A stretch of DNA of 64,000 nucleotides, taken from NCBI GenBank assembly GCA_963728475.1, contig CAVSKL010000002.1, forward strand, positions 868,001-932,000, given 5' to 3'. Position 1 is the first letter of the stretch. Each line of letters begins with the position of its first letter. Below the pieces are notes generated by a model. That model did not search any database. It was not told where the DNA came from and saw only the letters and a program-made list of their open reading frames with translations. The stretch comes from CAVSKL01 sp963728475 [NCBI: Candidatus Eiseniibacteriota bacterium] (GTDB lineage Bacteria; Eisenbacteria; RBG-16-71-46; JABDJR01). The position numbers were made by a program, and so were the translations under genes. Below, in pieces: positions 23,016 to 31,419 of the stretch.

Positions 23016-23044
23016 TTGCCCGAATCCGAATTTGTTGATAATAT
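23016..23044 (+). promoter_or_regulatory. Sigma-70-type promoter of the secreted FlgD-tail protein
   Basis: TTGCCC (23016-23021) and TAATAT (23039-23044) are 17 bases apart, in an AT-rich island (23003-23047) that stands out sharply from the GC-rich surroundings. Transcription would begin near 23051, about 60 bases before the ATG. Confidence 0.65.
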
Positions 23045-23112
23045 ACTGCGTCGGTCTCCTTAGGTGATCGCACCGAATTGCCCTGCTCCTCAGTTTCCGC
23101 CAAGGAGGTCCC

Positions 23113-24687
23113 ATGACCCGCCGCTTAGGCGCGTGGATCGCGCTCACCCTGCTTGCCCTGGCCACGATTCCCGGCCTGGCCGCCGCCGAGGAGGCCACCC
23201 TCACCGCCAACCTGACCTACGTCGGACCCGGACCGGGCGCGACGTCCGTCTATCGATACGACTACACCCTGACCAACAACACCATCACCCCCGAGGTGAT
23301 CGAGCTCTTGGTCTTCTTCGACAGCGACCCCGACAGCGGGGTGGTGTTCGTGGGCGACTACAGCGACTTCAACAACACCGCCGGTTTCTCGGGCAGCGCT
23401 TCCGGGCCGTCGGGTTGGTCCGCGGACGTCTTCGAGGATCCCGATCCCAATCCCTGGGTGGTGGACTTCTTCAACGGCAGCGGGTCGAGTCCCATCCTGC
23501 CCGGGCAGACCCGGTCCGGCTTCTCGGTCACCTTCCTCTGGAAGGGCTCCGGGGTGCCCGGCGACCAGTTCTACGAGGCCCTCGACGGCTACGCCCACGA
23601 GGGGCGGAGCAAGGTGGTCGAGGTCAACTTCCCGCCGATCAGCGGCGTGATCACCTCGGACTGCACCGGCAATCCGATCTACCCGGCGGTGGTGGACCTC
23701 TACAACTCGTCGAACGAGCTGGTGGCTTCGACCATCACCGCCTCCGACGGGAGCTACACCTTCGCGAACCTGCCCCCGGACGCCTATACCGTGAGCATCT
23801 CGACCCCCATCGGCTACGAGGACCCAGGAGACCAGACCGCGGTCTCGGGGACGCCGGTGAACGTGGCCCTGGTCTGCCAGGAGAGCCAGAACTCCCCGCT
23901 CACCATCGGCTACTGGAAGCACCAGGCCAACGCGTGGCTGGTGGGCAAGGGGAAGGCCCAGGTTCCCTACACCACGTTCCTCGGGTATCTGGACGCGGTG
24001 ACCGCCCACTTCGCCGAGAATCCGCTTCACCCGGTGAGCGTGTACACCCTGTCCGCGGCCACCCCCGCCCAGACCAAGCTCGAGACGGCCCAGGAGATCT
24101 TGACCGTCAACGGCGGGAAGAACATGGAGCTCCGGGCCCGCCAGCAGCTCATGGCCCTGCTGCTCAACGTGGTGTCGCTCTCCATCGGCCAGAACGCGGC
24201 GATCAGCTCGGACGGTTCCACGGTCTCCCAGGCCATCACCTACTGCTGGGACCTCATCGCCAACGGCGATCCCTCCGACGACGTGATCGCCGACGGCATC
24301 GCCGACGAGATCAACAACGGCCACATGGTGGCCTCCGGCCTCATTCCGCCGCTGACCCCCAGCTACACCTACGGGGATCCGGCGATCGGCCTGAGGCAGC
24401 TTCCCGATCACACCGCCCTCCTCCCCGGGTATCCGAACCCGGTCCGGGCGGGGGGAACCACCATCCGGTTCCGGATGGCCGAAGCAGGTCCCGCCCGGCT
24501 GGACGTGTTCGACGTTCAGGGGCGTCGCGTCCAAACCCTGGTGGACGGTAACGCCCCGGCCGGAGAGACACTGCTCCAGTGGGACGGACGCTCCTCCGGC
24601 GGCGCGTTCCTGGCCAACGGCCTGTACTTCTACCGGTTGACCACCGCAAGCGGCGTCTTTACCCAGAAGCTGCTGTTGGCAAAGTGA
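23113..24687 (+). CDS. Secreted multidomain protein with FlgD/T9SS-like C-terminal tail
   Basis: Protein of 524 residues with a signal peptide (residues 1-25). After an anchor-like N-terminal beta domain (about 26-175) comes a carboxypeptidase-regulatory-like/SdrD B-like fold (176-258, SGVITSDCTG and SDGSYTFANLPPDAYTVSI), then a region starting LTIGYWKHQ (about 265-430). The last 85 residues form a FlgD-like sorting domain: GYPNPVRAGGTTIRFRM, LDVFDVQGRRVQTL, WDGRSSGGAFLANGLYFYRL and a terminal KLLLAK. The tail resembles those handled by the type IX secretion system in FCB bacteria. Strong AAGGAGG before the ATG. Role unknown; likely surface-exposed. Confidence 0.85.
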   Translation: MTRRLGAWIALTLLALATIPGLAAAEEATLTANLTYVGPGPGATSVYRYDYTLTNNTITPEVIELLVFFDSDPDSGVVFVGDYSDFNNTAGFSGSASGPSGWSADVFEDPDPNPWVVDFFNGSGSSPILPGQTRSGFSVTFLWKGSGVPGDQFYEALDGYAHEGRSKVVEVNFPPISGVITSDCTGNPIYPAVVDLYNSSNELVASTITASDGSYTFANLPPDAYTVSISTPIGYEDPGDQTAVSGTPVNVALVCQESQNSPLTIGYWKHQANAWLVGKGKAQVPYTTFLGYLDAVTAHFAENPLHPVSVYTLSAATPAQTKLETAQEILTVNGGKNMELRARQQLMALLLNVVSLSIGQNAAISSDGSTVSQAITYCWDLIANGDPSDDVIADGIADEINNGHMVASGLIPPLTPSYTYGDPAIGLRQLPDHTALLPGYPNPVRAGGTTIRFRMAEAGPARLDVFDVQGRRVQTLVDGNAPAGETLLQWDGRSSGGAFLANGLYFYRLTTASGVFTQKLLLAK

Positions 24688-24693
24688 TGTAGT

Positions 24694-24719
24694 CGGGGCC
24701 GGGCCCGCGCCCGGCCCCG
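24694..24719 (+). terminator. Strong GC hairpin between the secreted genes
   Basis: Eleven-pair stem (CGGGGCCGGGC with GCCCGGCCCCG) and a 4-base loop, 6 bases after the stop of the upstream gene. No T run follows, so it may protect the 3' end or attenuate rather than terminate. Confidence 0.45.
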
Positions 24720-24778
24720 TCACTCCCTTCGCGCGCGGTGCCGCGCGGGGGATTCCCAGCTTGGGGAGGAGGCACAAC

Positions 24779-25354
24779 ATGAATATCCGGCGAACGGCGG
24801 TGGTCCTGGCCGCGGCGGTGGGAACGTTCCTCTCCGCATCCGCGTATGCCCAGCAGACCGGCGTCACCTACCATCTCTACCATTACGAGGGCTCGAGTTG
24901 GGTGGAGTACAGCGCCAACGACGCCTTCCCTACCGGGGGCGACCAGAGCGGCACCAATCTCTGGCGCTACACCTACGAGCTCTGCAACGTGGGGTTCTCG
25001 ACCGGGGTCCGTGAGCTCGACGTGTTCTTCAACTCGGACAACGTGCTCTGCGCCACCCTGGACGCGGCCGCAACCCCCAGCTCGGACTGGACCGCGACCC
25101 AGGTGGGGCCGGTCGCGCCCGACAACAACTGGCGGATGCGCTTCCGCACCCTGGTGACCGCGGCCCGGGTGGCCCAGGGAGTCTGTGAGCCCGCGTTCTC
25201 GGTGGACTTCACCTGGGGCTGCCCCACTCTTCCCGGCTCGCAGAACTACGACGCCATCTCCTCCTCGGGATCCGACGCCGAGGTCACCGTCCCCGCGGGA
25301 CCGGTGGCGGCCACCCCCTCGACCTGGGGGAGGATCAAGGCGCTCTACAACTAG
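24779..25354 (+). CDS. Secreted protein ending in a TWGRIKALY motif
   Basis: Protein of 191 residues with a clear signal peptide (MNIRRTAVVLAAAVGTFLSASAYAQ). The mature part is beta-rich with four cysteines (CNVG, VLCATL, GVCEP, WGCPTL). Its opening, LWRYTYELCNVGFSTGVREL with VFFNSDN, resembles the N-terminal domain of the upstream protein (YRYDYTLTNNTI, LVFFDSDPDS), so the two share a domain. It ends PSTWGRIKALYN: a short conserved-looking C terminus that could be a sorting or cell-surface signal. GGGGAGGAGG precedes the ATG. Function unknown. Confidence 0.75.
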   Translation: MNIRRTAVVLAAAVGTFLSASAYAQQTGVTYHLYHYEGSSWVEYSANDAFPTGGDQSGTNLWRYTYELCNVGFSTGVRELDVFFNSDNVLCATLDAAATPSSDWTATQVGPVAPDNNWRMRFRTLVTAARVAQGVCEPAFSVDFTWGCPTLPGSQNYDAISSSGSDAEVTVPAGPVAATPSTWGRIKALYN

Positions 25355-25417
25355 TCCCCCGGCCGGGACTCCGCCGGTCCCGGCCGGAGGTCGAAGCGGA
25401 ACCCACCCCCGCCCTTC

Positions 25418-25448
25418 GGCGAGACGACCCGGTCGTCTCGCCTTTTTT
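25418..25448 (+). terminator. Rho-independent terminator
   Basis: Eleven-pair stem (GGCGAGACGAC with GTCGTCTCGCC) followed by six T on the plus strand. It closes the two-gene secreted-protein unit; its T run touches the end of dprA, which converges on it. Confidence 0.9.
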
Positions 25449-26329
25449 CATCTCCGTCCGCGGCGGCCGCTCAGGGCGTATCCCTCCCGGTCGCGTTCGA
25501 CGTGGCCTTCCAGCTCCAGGTTCGAGAGCGCCTCGAGGAGGGCGGAGACGGCGAGACCGGTCCGGCGCGAGAGCGCCTCGGCGTCGCCGGGACCGTCGCC
25601 GGCCAGGGTTCCCCATACCCGGGCCTCGTCGGGGGAAAGGCCGGGAGGCGCGGCGGGTCCGGACTCCGGGGCCTCGGGTGGGATGCGCGCGAGCCCCAGG
25701 CCCGCCACCACGTCGGCGGCGTCCAGCGCCACTAGCGCCCCGTCCCGGAGGAGCCGGTTGTTCCCGCGGCAGCCCGGCCGGCGCGGGTCGCCCGGCACCG
25801 CCCACAGCTCGCGGCCGAACTCCAGCGCGAAAGCCGCGGTGATGAGCGCCCCGCTTCGCGCCCCCGCCTCCACCACCACCGTTCCCGCGGTGTAGGCGGC
25901 CACCAGCCGGTTCCGCTCCACGAACCGCCACGGCAACGGGGGCACCCCCGGCGGGTATTCGCTCAGCACCGCCCCGCACCGGGGGAGCTCCGCGATCAGC
26001 TCGCGGCTGGTGCGGGGATAGGGCACGTCGATCCCGCTCCCCAGGAACCCCACGCTCACCCCACCCCCGTCGAGGGCGCCGCGGTGGGCGGCGGCGTCGA
26101 TCCCGCGGGCGAGCCCGCTCACCACCGCCACCCCCGCCCGGGCCAGGTTGCGACCGAGGGCGTAGGCGGTCTCCTCGCCGCTCGGGGAGGGCGAACGGCT
26201 TCCCACCACCGCCACCCGCGGCACCGGATCGGGGGGCAACGCGCCGCGGAGGTAAAGGCGGCGGCAGGGACGGGGCAGGCCGCGCAGGGCGGCGGGGATG
26301 CGGAGACCTTCGAGCACGCGGACGTCCAT
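25448..26329 (-). CDS. dprA: DNA-processing protein DprA (short form)
   Basis: Protein of 293 residues that loads RecA on incoming single-stranded DNA during transformation. The Rossmann-like core is clear: VAVVGSRSPSPSGEE near residue 39, VSGLARGIDAAAHRGAL, VGFLGSGIDVPYP, LSEYPPG, RNRLVAAYTAGTVVVEA and VPGDPRRPGCRGNNRLL. A C-terminal winged-helix-like segment follows (LSRRTGLAVSALLEALSNLELEG). The N-terminal SAM-like domain of many DprA proteins is missing or very short. With the ComEA-like gene and the type IV pilus it suggests competence. Confidence 0.88.
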   Translation of the reverse strand: MDVRVLEGLRIPAALRGLPRPCRRLYLRGALPPDPVPRVAVVGSRSPSPSGEETAYALGRNLARAGVAVVSGLARGIDAAAHRGALDGGGVSVGFLGSGIDVPYPRTSRELIAELPRCGAVLSEYPPGVPPLPWRFVERNRLVAAYTAGTVVVEAGARSGALITAAFALEFGRELWAVPGDPRRPGCRGNNRLLRDGALVALDAADVVAGLGLARIPPEAPESGPAAPPGLSPDEARVWGTLAGDGPGDAEALSRRTGLAVSALLEALSNLELEGHVERDREGYALSGRRGRR

Positions 26330-26383
26330 GACTCGCTCCCGGACGGGGAGGGTCGGGGACGGGGTCGCGGGGGAGGCGGGCGA

Positions 26384-27037
26384 TCAGGCCTGGGCGTTGT
26401 GGCGGGGGATGTCCGAGGCCGGCTCCTCCTCCGCCCGGGGCGCTTCCTTCAGGAACGAGGCCGGGTCGGCCAGGAGTTCCGCCACCGGCCCGCCGGCGTC
26501 GGGGTGCACCGCGAGCAGGAGCCGCTTGAGCTCCTCGGCCCGCCGCGCGCCGCCCGCCCAGAAGAGCCGCGCGGTCTCGCGGGCGTGGCCGTCGCGCACC
26601 ATGTCGGCCACCGAGGCCAGGGCCGCCCCCTGCACCGTCTTGTTGGGCTCGCCGAGGAGGTCCACCAGCCGCGGCAGGCTCCCGGTGTGCCCCATCCGGC
26701 CCAGCGCGCGGGCGGCGGCGGCGCGCGTGTACCACAGGCCATGATCGAGAAGCGCCAGAAGCCGGGGGGCGGCCGCGCCGCCCACCTCGGCGAGCGCGTT
26801 CACCGCCAGGTCCCGCAGGTACCAGGAGTCCTCTTCCAGCACGTCCACCAGGATCTCGACCGCCTTCTCGGAGCGGCGCCGCTTGAGGTCCGCGATGAGC
26901 GCGCGCTTCCCCTCCAGGTTCCGCCGCTTCAGGGCGTCGAGAAATTGCTCGGGCGGAACGCCAGCCAGGTCGTCCATGTCCGCTCCGGTCGGTTGGGAAA
27001 ATCGGTTCTTGTTGGGATCGCGCTTCATGGGACTCAT
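26384..27037 (-). CDS. HEAT-repeat protein
   Basis: Soluble, all-helical protein of 217 residues made of about four HEAT/PBS-lyase-type repeats, for example AVEILVDVLEEDSWYLRDLA, AAPRLLALLDHGLWYTRAAA and SLPRLVDLLGEPNKTVQGAA. Such arrays mediate protein binding; no catalytic domain is present. The ATG at 27037 overlaps the obgE stop (ATGA), so it is coupled to obgE; dprA follows 54 bases later. Specific role unknown. Confidence 0.8.
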   Translation of the reverse strand: MSPMKRDPNKNRFSQPTGADMDDLAGVPPEQFLDALKRRNLEGKRALIADLKRRRSEKAVEILVDVLEEDSWYLRDLAVNALAEVGGAAAPRLLALLDHGLWYTRAAAARALGRMGHTGSLPRLVDLLGEPNKTVQGAALASVADMVRDGHARETARLFWAGGARRAEELKRLLLAVHPDAGGPVAELLADPASFLKEAPRAEEEPASDIPRHNAQA

Positions 27038-28056
27038 CGCTCCCGCTCGGCGGCGTGGGCCGCGTCGTCGTCTTCCAACGTCTTCACCCGCCGGTCCAGT
27101 TCTCGAACGAGCGCGTCCAGCCCCCGACGCGAGTGGGACGAGATGATAAACGGTTTCTCCGCCAAACGCGAGAGGCCGGGGGGATCTTCGCCGGGGGGAA
27201 GGAGATCGGCCTTGGTGAGGGCGGTCAGCCGGGGCTTGCCGGCCAGGGTGGGCGAGTGGGAGGCCAGCTCCGACTGCAGGACGGCCAGCGTCTCCTCCGG
27301 CTCGGGATCGGTGGCGTCGACCAGGAAGAGGAGCACCCGGGTCCGCTCCACGTGGCGCAGGAACTTGTGCCCGAGCCCCTTTCCCGCACTCGCTCCCTCG
27401 ATGAGCCCGGGGATGTCGGCGAGCACGAAGGAGCCGTACTCCCCCACCGCCACGATGCCCAGATGGGGCTCCAGGGTGGTGAAGGGGTAGTCGGCGATCT
27501 TGGGGTGGGCGGCGCTGAGCGAGGCCAGGAGCGTGGACTTCCCCGCGTTGGGAAGCCCCACCAGCCCCACGTCGGCGATCAGCTTCAGGGTGAGGACGAT
27601 CTCGCGCTCCCCTCCGGCACGGCCGTCCTCGGCGAAGTCGGGGGCCTGCAGGGTGGCGGTGGCGAACGCCCCGTTTCCGCGCCCGCCCCGTCCGCCGCGG
27701 GCGGCGATGAGCCGGGCTCCCGCTTCGGTGAGGTCCCCCAGGAACTCCCCCGAGACCCCGTCCCGGACCTCGGTCCCCGGGGGGACGCGGATCACCACGT
27801 CCTCGCCGGAACGCCCGGTCTTGCCGGAGCCGCCCCCGTGCGCCCCCCGCTCCGCCTTCCACTCCCGGCGGTAGCGGAAGTCGAGCAAGGTGTGGAGGTT
27901 GGGGTCCACCTCCAGCACCACGTCGCCCCCCCGGCCGCCGTTCCCGCCGCAGGGCCCCCCCCGCGGGACGTACTTCTCCCGCCGGAATGCGATCAGCCCG
28001 TGGCCCCCGCTCCCCGCCATCACCCGGATGCGGGCCTCGTCGACGAACGCGCTCAA
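27034..28056 (-). CDS. obgE: Obg family GTPase
   Basis: Ribosome-associated GTPase of 340 residues needed for 50S assembly. The glycine-rich Obg fold covers residues 1-158 (FVDEARIRVMAGSGGHG, GGPCGGNGGRGGDV). The G domain has GLPNAGKST, DIPGLIEGAS, TKADL and a SSHSRRGLD-type G5. The start is a TTG at 28056 that overlaps the upstream stop (TTGA); it restores the usual Obg N terminus FVDEA, which an internal Met would remove. Second in the FmdB-obgE-HEAT unit. Confidence 0.93.
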   Translation of the reverse strand: MSAFVDEARIRVMAGSGGHGLIAFRREKYVPRGGPCGGNGGRGGDVVLEVDPNLHTLLDFRYRREWKAERGAHGGGSGKTGRSGEDVVIRVPPGTEVRDGVSGEFLGDLTEAGARLIAARGGRGGRGNGAFATATLQAPDFAEDGRAGGEREIVLTLKLIADVGLVGLPNAGKSTLLASLSAAHPKIADYPFTTLEPHLGIVAVGEYGSFVLADIPGLIEGASAGKGLGHKFLRHVERTRVLLFLVDATDPEPEETLAVLQSELASHSPTLAGKPRLTALTKADLLPPGEDPPGLSRLAEKPFIISSHSRRGLDALVRELDRRVKTLEDDDAAHAAERER

Positions 28057-28373
28057 TCCGAGCCCTTCTTCCCGGCCTTCTTCGACTTGGCCGGCTTCTT
28101 TTCCGCGGCCGGCTTCTCCGCCTTCGCCTCGGTCTTGGCCTCCGGCTTCCCGGTCCCCTTCTCCGCCTTGGCGGCGGACCGGTAGGAGTCGCTGCGGTAG
28201 TCGGTGGAGTAGAACCCGCTTCCCTTGAAGATGATCCCTCCGCCGGTCCCGATCAGGCGCTTGACCTTGCGGCCCTTGCACTTGGGGCAGACCTTGACCG
28301 GGGGATCGTTGATCCCCTGGAACTTCTCGAACCGGTGCCCGCACTTGGGGCATTCGTACTCGTAGGTGGGCAT
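28053..28373 (-). CDS. FmdB-type zinc-ribbon protein
   Basis: Protein of 106 residues. The N-terminal zinc ribbon is MPTYEYECPKCGHRFEKF with a second CPKC pair near residue 29, the FmdB/CxxC_CXXC regulatory-protein pattern, and FKGSGFYSTDYRS follows as in the family. The last 45 residues are a lysine, alanine and glutamate-rich low-complexity tail. Function is not firmly known; the family was first linked to expression of formamidase genes. Coupled to obgE by overlapping codons. Confidence 0.85.
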   Translation of the reverse strand: MPTYEYECPKCGHRFEKFQGINDPPVKVCPKCKGRKVKRLIGTGGGIIFKGSGFYSTDYRSDSYRSAAKAEKGTGKPEAKTEAKAEKPAAEKKPAKSKKAGKKGSD

Positions 28374-28410
28374 GGGGGTCTTTCGCTTCCTTCCTTGCTC
28401 CGCCGGGCGG

Positions 28411-29604
28411 TCAGCGTCCGCCGGCGGTCCGCAATATGTCTCGGATGCCTTCCCTGAATCGTCGTACCCCGGTGAGCAGCCGCTCTTCCCCCACCGCGAA
28501 GGAGAGGCGCAGGTGCTCGTCGGCGCCGAACCCGGCGCCGGGGACGGTAGCCACCCCCGCCTCCACCAGCTTCCCGGCCAGGGCCACCGAGCCCCCCGCC
28601 GCCCGCGCCGCCCCGGCCACCCGGGGAAAGGCGTAGAAGGCGCCCCGGGGAAGATCCAGCTCGATCCCCTCGGCTCCGGACAGCTCCTCCATGACCAGGT
28701 CCCGGCGGCGCTGGTAGGCGATCCGCATCTCCTCCACCACCTCGGTGGGGCCGCGCAGCGCCGCGAGCGCCGCGGCCTGGGAGGCGGCGGCGGGATTGCC
28801 GGTGGTCTGCCCCTGGAACTTGATCATGGCCCGGATCACCTCGCGGGGGCCGGTGGCGAAGCCGATCCGCCACCCGGTCATCGAGTGCGACTTGGACACC
28901 CCGTTCACGGTGACGGTGGCGGCCAGGACCTCGGGGCCGATCGCGGCGGGGCTCAGGGTCACCGCGCCGTCGTAGACCAACCGGTCGTAGATCTCGTCGG
29001 AGAGGATGAGGACGTCGTTCCGCAGGCACCAGGCGGCCAGCCCCCGCACCGCGTCCGGGGCGTAGACCGCGCTCGAGGGGTTGTTGGGGCTGTTCATGAT
29101 CAGCATGCGGGTACGGGGGGTGCGAACCCGCTCGAGGTCCGCGGGGGTGACCTCGAGGCCGGCGGCGGGGCGAACCGGCACCGGCACCCCCTCGGCCAGC
29201 TTCACTTGCTCCGGGTAGCTCACCCAGTACGGGACCGGGAGCAGGACCTCGTCCCCCGGCCGGAGGAGCGCCGCCATCGCCTCGAACAGCGCGTGCTTGG
29301 CACCGCAGGCGACCATGGTGGTCTCGCGTTCGGCGGGCACCCCGCAACGGTCCCGGAAGAAGGCGGCGGCCGCCTCGCGCAGTTCGTTGGTGCCGCCGGG
29401 CGGGGTGTAGCGGGTCGCGCCCGCCTCCACCGCCCTCGCCGCCGCCTCGCGCACGAAGGCGGGGGTCGGGAAGTCCGGCTGGCCCACCCCGAGGTTCACG
29501 ATGTCCTCGCCCCGGGCCACCCGCTCCTGGACCTTCACGTCCACGGCCACGGTCAGCGACTCGGCGAGGGAAAGCAGCCGGGGGGACACTTCGATGGGCT
29601 TCAT
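28411..29604 (-). CDS. aspC: Class I aminotransferase, aspartate aminotransferase-like
   Basis: PLP-dependent aminotransferase of 397 residues. The PLP-binding Lys is in NGVSKSHSMTGWRIGF near residue 235; NSPNNPSSAVY holds the cofactor-interacting Asn; ILSDEIYDRLVYDG contains the conserved Asp/Tyr; and RLSFAVGEE carries the Arg that binds substrate carboxylate. The sequence is of the thermophile-type aspartate/prephenate aminotransferase group, so substrate range may be broader than aspartate. Overlaps the coaD stop (ATGA). Confidence 0.88.
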   Translation of the reverse strand: MKPIEVSPRLLSLAESLTVAVDVKVQERVARGEDIVNLGVGQPDFPTPAFVREAAARAVEAGATRYTPPGGTNELREAAAAFFRDRCGVPAERETTMVACGAKHALFEAMAALLRPGDEVLLPVPYWVSYPEQVKLAEGVPVPVRPAAGLEVTPADLERVRTPRTRMLIMNSPNNPSSAVYAPDAVRGLAAWCLRNDVLILSDEIYDRLVYDGAVTLSPAAIGPEVLAATVTVNGVSKSHSMTGWRIGFATGPREVIRAMIKFQGQTTGNPAAASQAAALAALRGPTEVVEEMRIAYQRRRDLVMEELSGAEGIELDLPRGAFYAFPRVAGAARAAGGSVALAGKLVEAGVATVPGAGFGADEHLRLSFAVGEERLLTGVRRFREGIRDILRTAGGR

Positions 29605-30080
29605 GGGCGGAACTTGGCGCTCAGGGCCGCGCGCACCGCGGGCGGAACCAGCCCGGACACGTCGCCTCCCAGGCGCGCGACCTCCTTGATCACGCTGGAG
29701 TTGAGATACGAGTACTCGGCGCTGGGCATGAAGAACAGGGTTTCCACCTCCGGATCCAGCCGCCGGTTCATGAGCGCCAGCTGGAACTCGTATTCGAAAT
29801 CGCTCACGAACCGGAGCCCGCGCACGATCACGGTGGCCCCCATCCGCCGGGCCAGGTCGGCGAGAAGCCCGTCGAAGGGGATCACCTCCACCTCCCGGAG
29901 GCCTCCCAGGGAACCCCGGATGAGCCCGGTGCGCTCCTCCAGGGTGAAGAGGGTGTCCTTGTGGTAGCCCTGCGCCACCGCCACCACCATCCGGTCCAGG
30001 ACCTTCGAGGCCCGCTTGAGAATGTCGAGATGGCCTTCGGTCACCGGATCAAACGTGCCCGGAAAGATCCCCGTCCGCAT
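29601..30080 (-). CDS. coaD: Phosphopantetheine adenylyltransferase
   Basis: Penultimate enzyme of coenzyme A synthesis, 159 residues. The nucleotidyltransferase motif is GIFPGTFDPVTEGHLDI at the N terminus, with VIVRGLRFVSDFEYEFQLALMNR in the middle and SSVIKEVARLGGDVSGLVPP near the C terminus, the ISSS-type loop. The ATG at 30080 lies 32 bases inside the 3' end of rsmD. The rsmD-coaD pairing is common in bacteria. Confidence 0.96.
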   Translation of the reverse strand: MRTGIFPGTFDPVTEGHLDILKRASKVLDRMVVAVAQGYHKDTLFTLEERTGLIRGSLGGLREVEVIPFDGLLADLARRMGATVIVRGLRFVSDFEYEFQLALMNRRLDPEVETLFFMPSAEYSYLNSSVIKEVARLGGDVSGLVPPAVRAALSAKFRP

Positions 30081-30672
30081 GAAGCCCCCCTTTCGCCGGC
30101 TCCTCCCGGTACCAGGAGAGCGCGGTGTCGCCGTAGACGCGGCGCTGCACATTCTGCCACGAAGGGTGCGCCGGCGCAGTCCCCGTCTCGTGCTCGAGCA
30201 CCAGAACCCCCCCCGGGGCCAGCGCCTCCACCCCGGCCAGCGCGGCCAGAAACGCCTCTCCCAGCCCCATCCGGTAGGGCGGGTCGGCGAGAACGAGGTC
30301 GGCGGGGAGGACCCCCCCGGGCCACGCCTCCGGCCGGAGCGCGTCCATGGCCACCACCCGGGCCGCCTCGCCCCCCTCGCCGAGGCGGGCCAGGTTTCCC
30401 TCGAGGAGGGCCAGCGGCCGCCGGCCCCGCTCCACGAAGGCCACCCCGGCCGCGCCGCGGCTCAGGGCCTCGATCCCCAGCGCTCCCGTCCCGGCGAACG
30501 CGTCCACCACCCGGGCTCCGGCCACCCGCGCCCCCAGGATCGAGAAGAGCGCCTCCTTGACCCGGTCGGCGGTGGGCCGGATCTCGATCCCGGCCGGGGT
30601 GGCCAGGCGGAGGCCGCGAAACCGCCCCGCCACCACCCGCACTCCGGTCCTCCCGCCGCCGGCCCTGGGCAT
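30049..30672 (-). CDS. rsmD: 16S rRNA guanine-N2 methyltransferase RsmD
   Basis: Methylates G966 of 16S rRNA; 207 residues. Motifs: VVAGRFRGLRLATP at the N terminus, RPTADRVKEALFSIL, SAM-binding VVDAFAGTGALGIEALSRGA and the catalytic LADPPYRMG. The ATG at 30672 is preferred over one at 30702 because GAGAGGGG stands just before it. An AT-rich stretch at 30685-30735 upstream probably holds its promoter, though no clear pair of hexamers was found. Confidence 0.93.
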   Translation of the reverse strand: MPRAGGGRTGVRVVAGRFRGLRLATPAGIEIRPTADRVKEALFSILGARVAGARVVDAFAGTGALGIEALSRGAAGVAFVERGRRPLALLEGNLARLGEGGEAARVVAMDALRPEAWPGGVLPADLVLADPPYRMGLGEAFLAALAGVEALAPGGVLVLEHETGTAPAHPSWQNVQRRVYGDTALSWYREEPAKGGLHADGDLSGHV

Positions 30673-30751
30673 CTCATCCCCTCTCGCGGATTCTACAATC
30701 ATGACTCTAATTAACTTGCACGATTGAAGTTAGCAAACCGAGTCCCCGCCG

Positions 30752-31297
30752 TCAACGGACGGGTGGCGGGCCGGCCAGAGCCTCCAGCAGCTCATCCCGG
30801 AGATCCTCGGGTCGGGTCTGGACGGTGGTGGTGAGGATGAGCCGGGCGAGGTCGCGGTAGAGCGGATCGCGCCGGCGGGCCAGCGCATCCAGGACTGCGT
30901 CCGGGTCGCCTTCGGCGAGGAGCGGCCTCCCCCGGTCTCCGGCCAGGCGCCGGGCGGCCTCGACGGGATCGATCCGGAGCCACACCACGTAGAACCCGCG
31001 GCGCAGGCTCTCGCGGTTCTCCGGCCGCTCCACCACCCCGCCTCCGGTGGCGACGATGAACGGAGCCGGACGGGCGGCCAGGCCGGCCAGCGCCTCGCTC
31101 TCGCGATTGCGGAAACCGTCCTCCCCTTCCCGGCGAAAGATCTCCGGCACCGGGCACCCGGCCCCCTCCTCCACCAACCGGTCGGCGTCGACGAACGGCC
31201 AGCGGAGCGCGGCGGCGGCCAGCCGTCCCACCCGGGTCTTTCCCGCTCCCATGAGGCCCACCAGGGCGATCCGGCGGGGCCGGACCTCGGCGTTCAT
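30752..31297 (-). CDS. aroK: Shikimate kinase
   Basis: Phosphorylates shikimate on the way to chorismate, the precursor of both aromatic amino acids and the futalosine pathway found here; 181 residues. Walker A is GLMGAGKTRVG; the shikimate-binding Asp is in PFVDADRLVE, Arg in FRNRESEAL and the glycine triad in ATGGGVV; the lid holds GDRGRPLL, and YRDLARL is the C-terminal Arg motif. It stands alone between rsmD and pilQ. Confidence 0.93.
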   Translation of the reverse strand: MNAEVRPRRIALVGLMGAGKTRVGRLAAAALRWPFVDADRLVEEGAGCPVPEIFRREGEDGFRNRESEALAGLAARPAPFIVATGGGVVERPENRESLRRGFYVVWLRIDPVEAARRLAGDRGRPLLAEGDPDAVLDALARRRDPLYRDLARLILTTTVQTRPEDLRDELLEALAGPPPVR

Positions 31298-31349
31298 GCC
31301 GCAGATCCTACCAGCCTTCCCCGGCCCCGCGCCCGGAGGCCTCGGGGGG

Positions 31350-31389
31350 AAAAGGAAAACGCCGCCGTGCCCTCCAGCATCGGCGGCGT
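31350..31389 (-). terminator. Rho-independent terminator after pilMNOPQ
   Basis: Nine-pair stem (ACGCCGCCG with CGGCGGCGT, 31359-31367 and 31381-31389) followed on the minus strand by TTTTCCTTTT. It lies 30 bases beyond the pilQ stop. Confidence 0.8.
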
Positions 31390-31419
31390 CTTCCCCTATC
31401 GAACCGGGACCGGTCCCGA

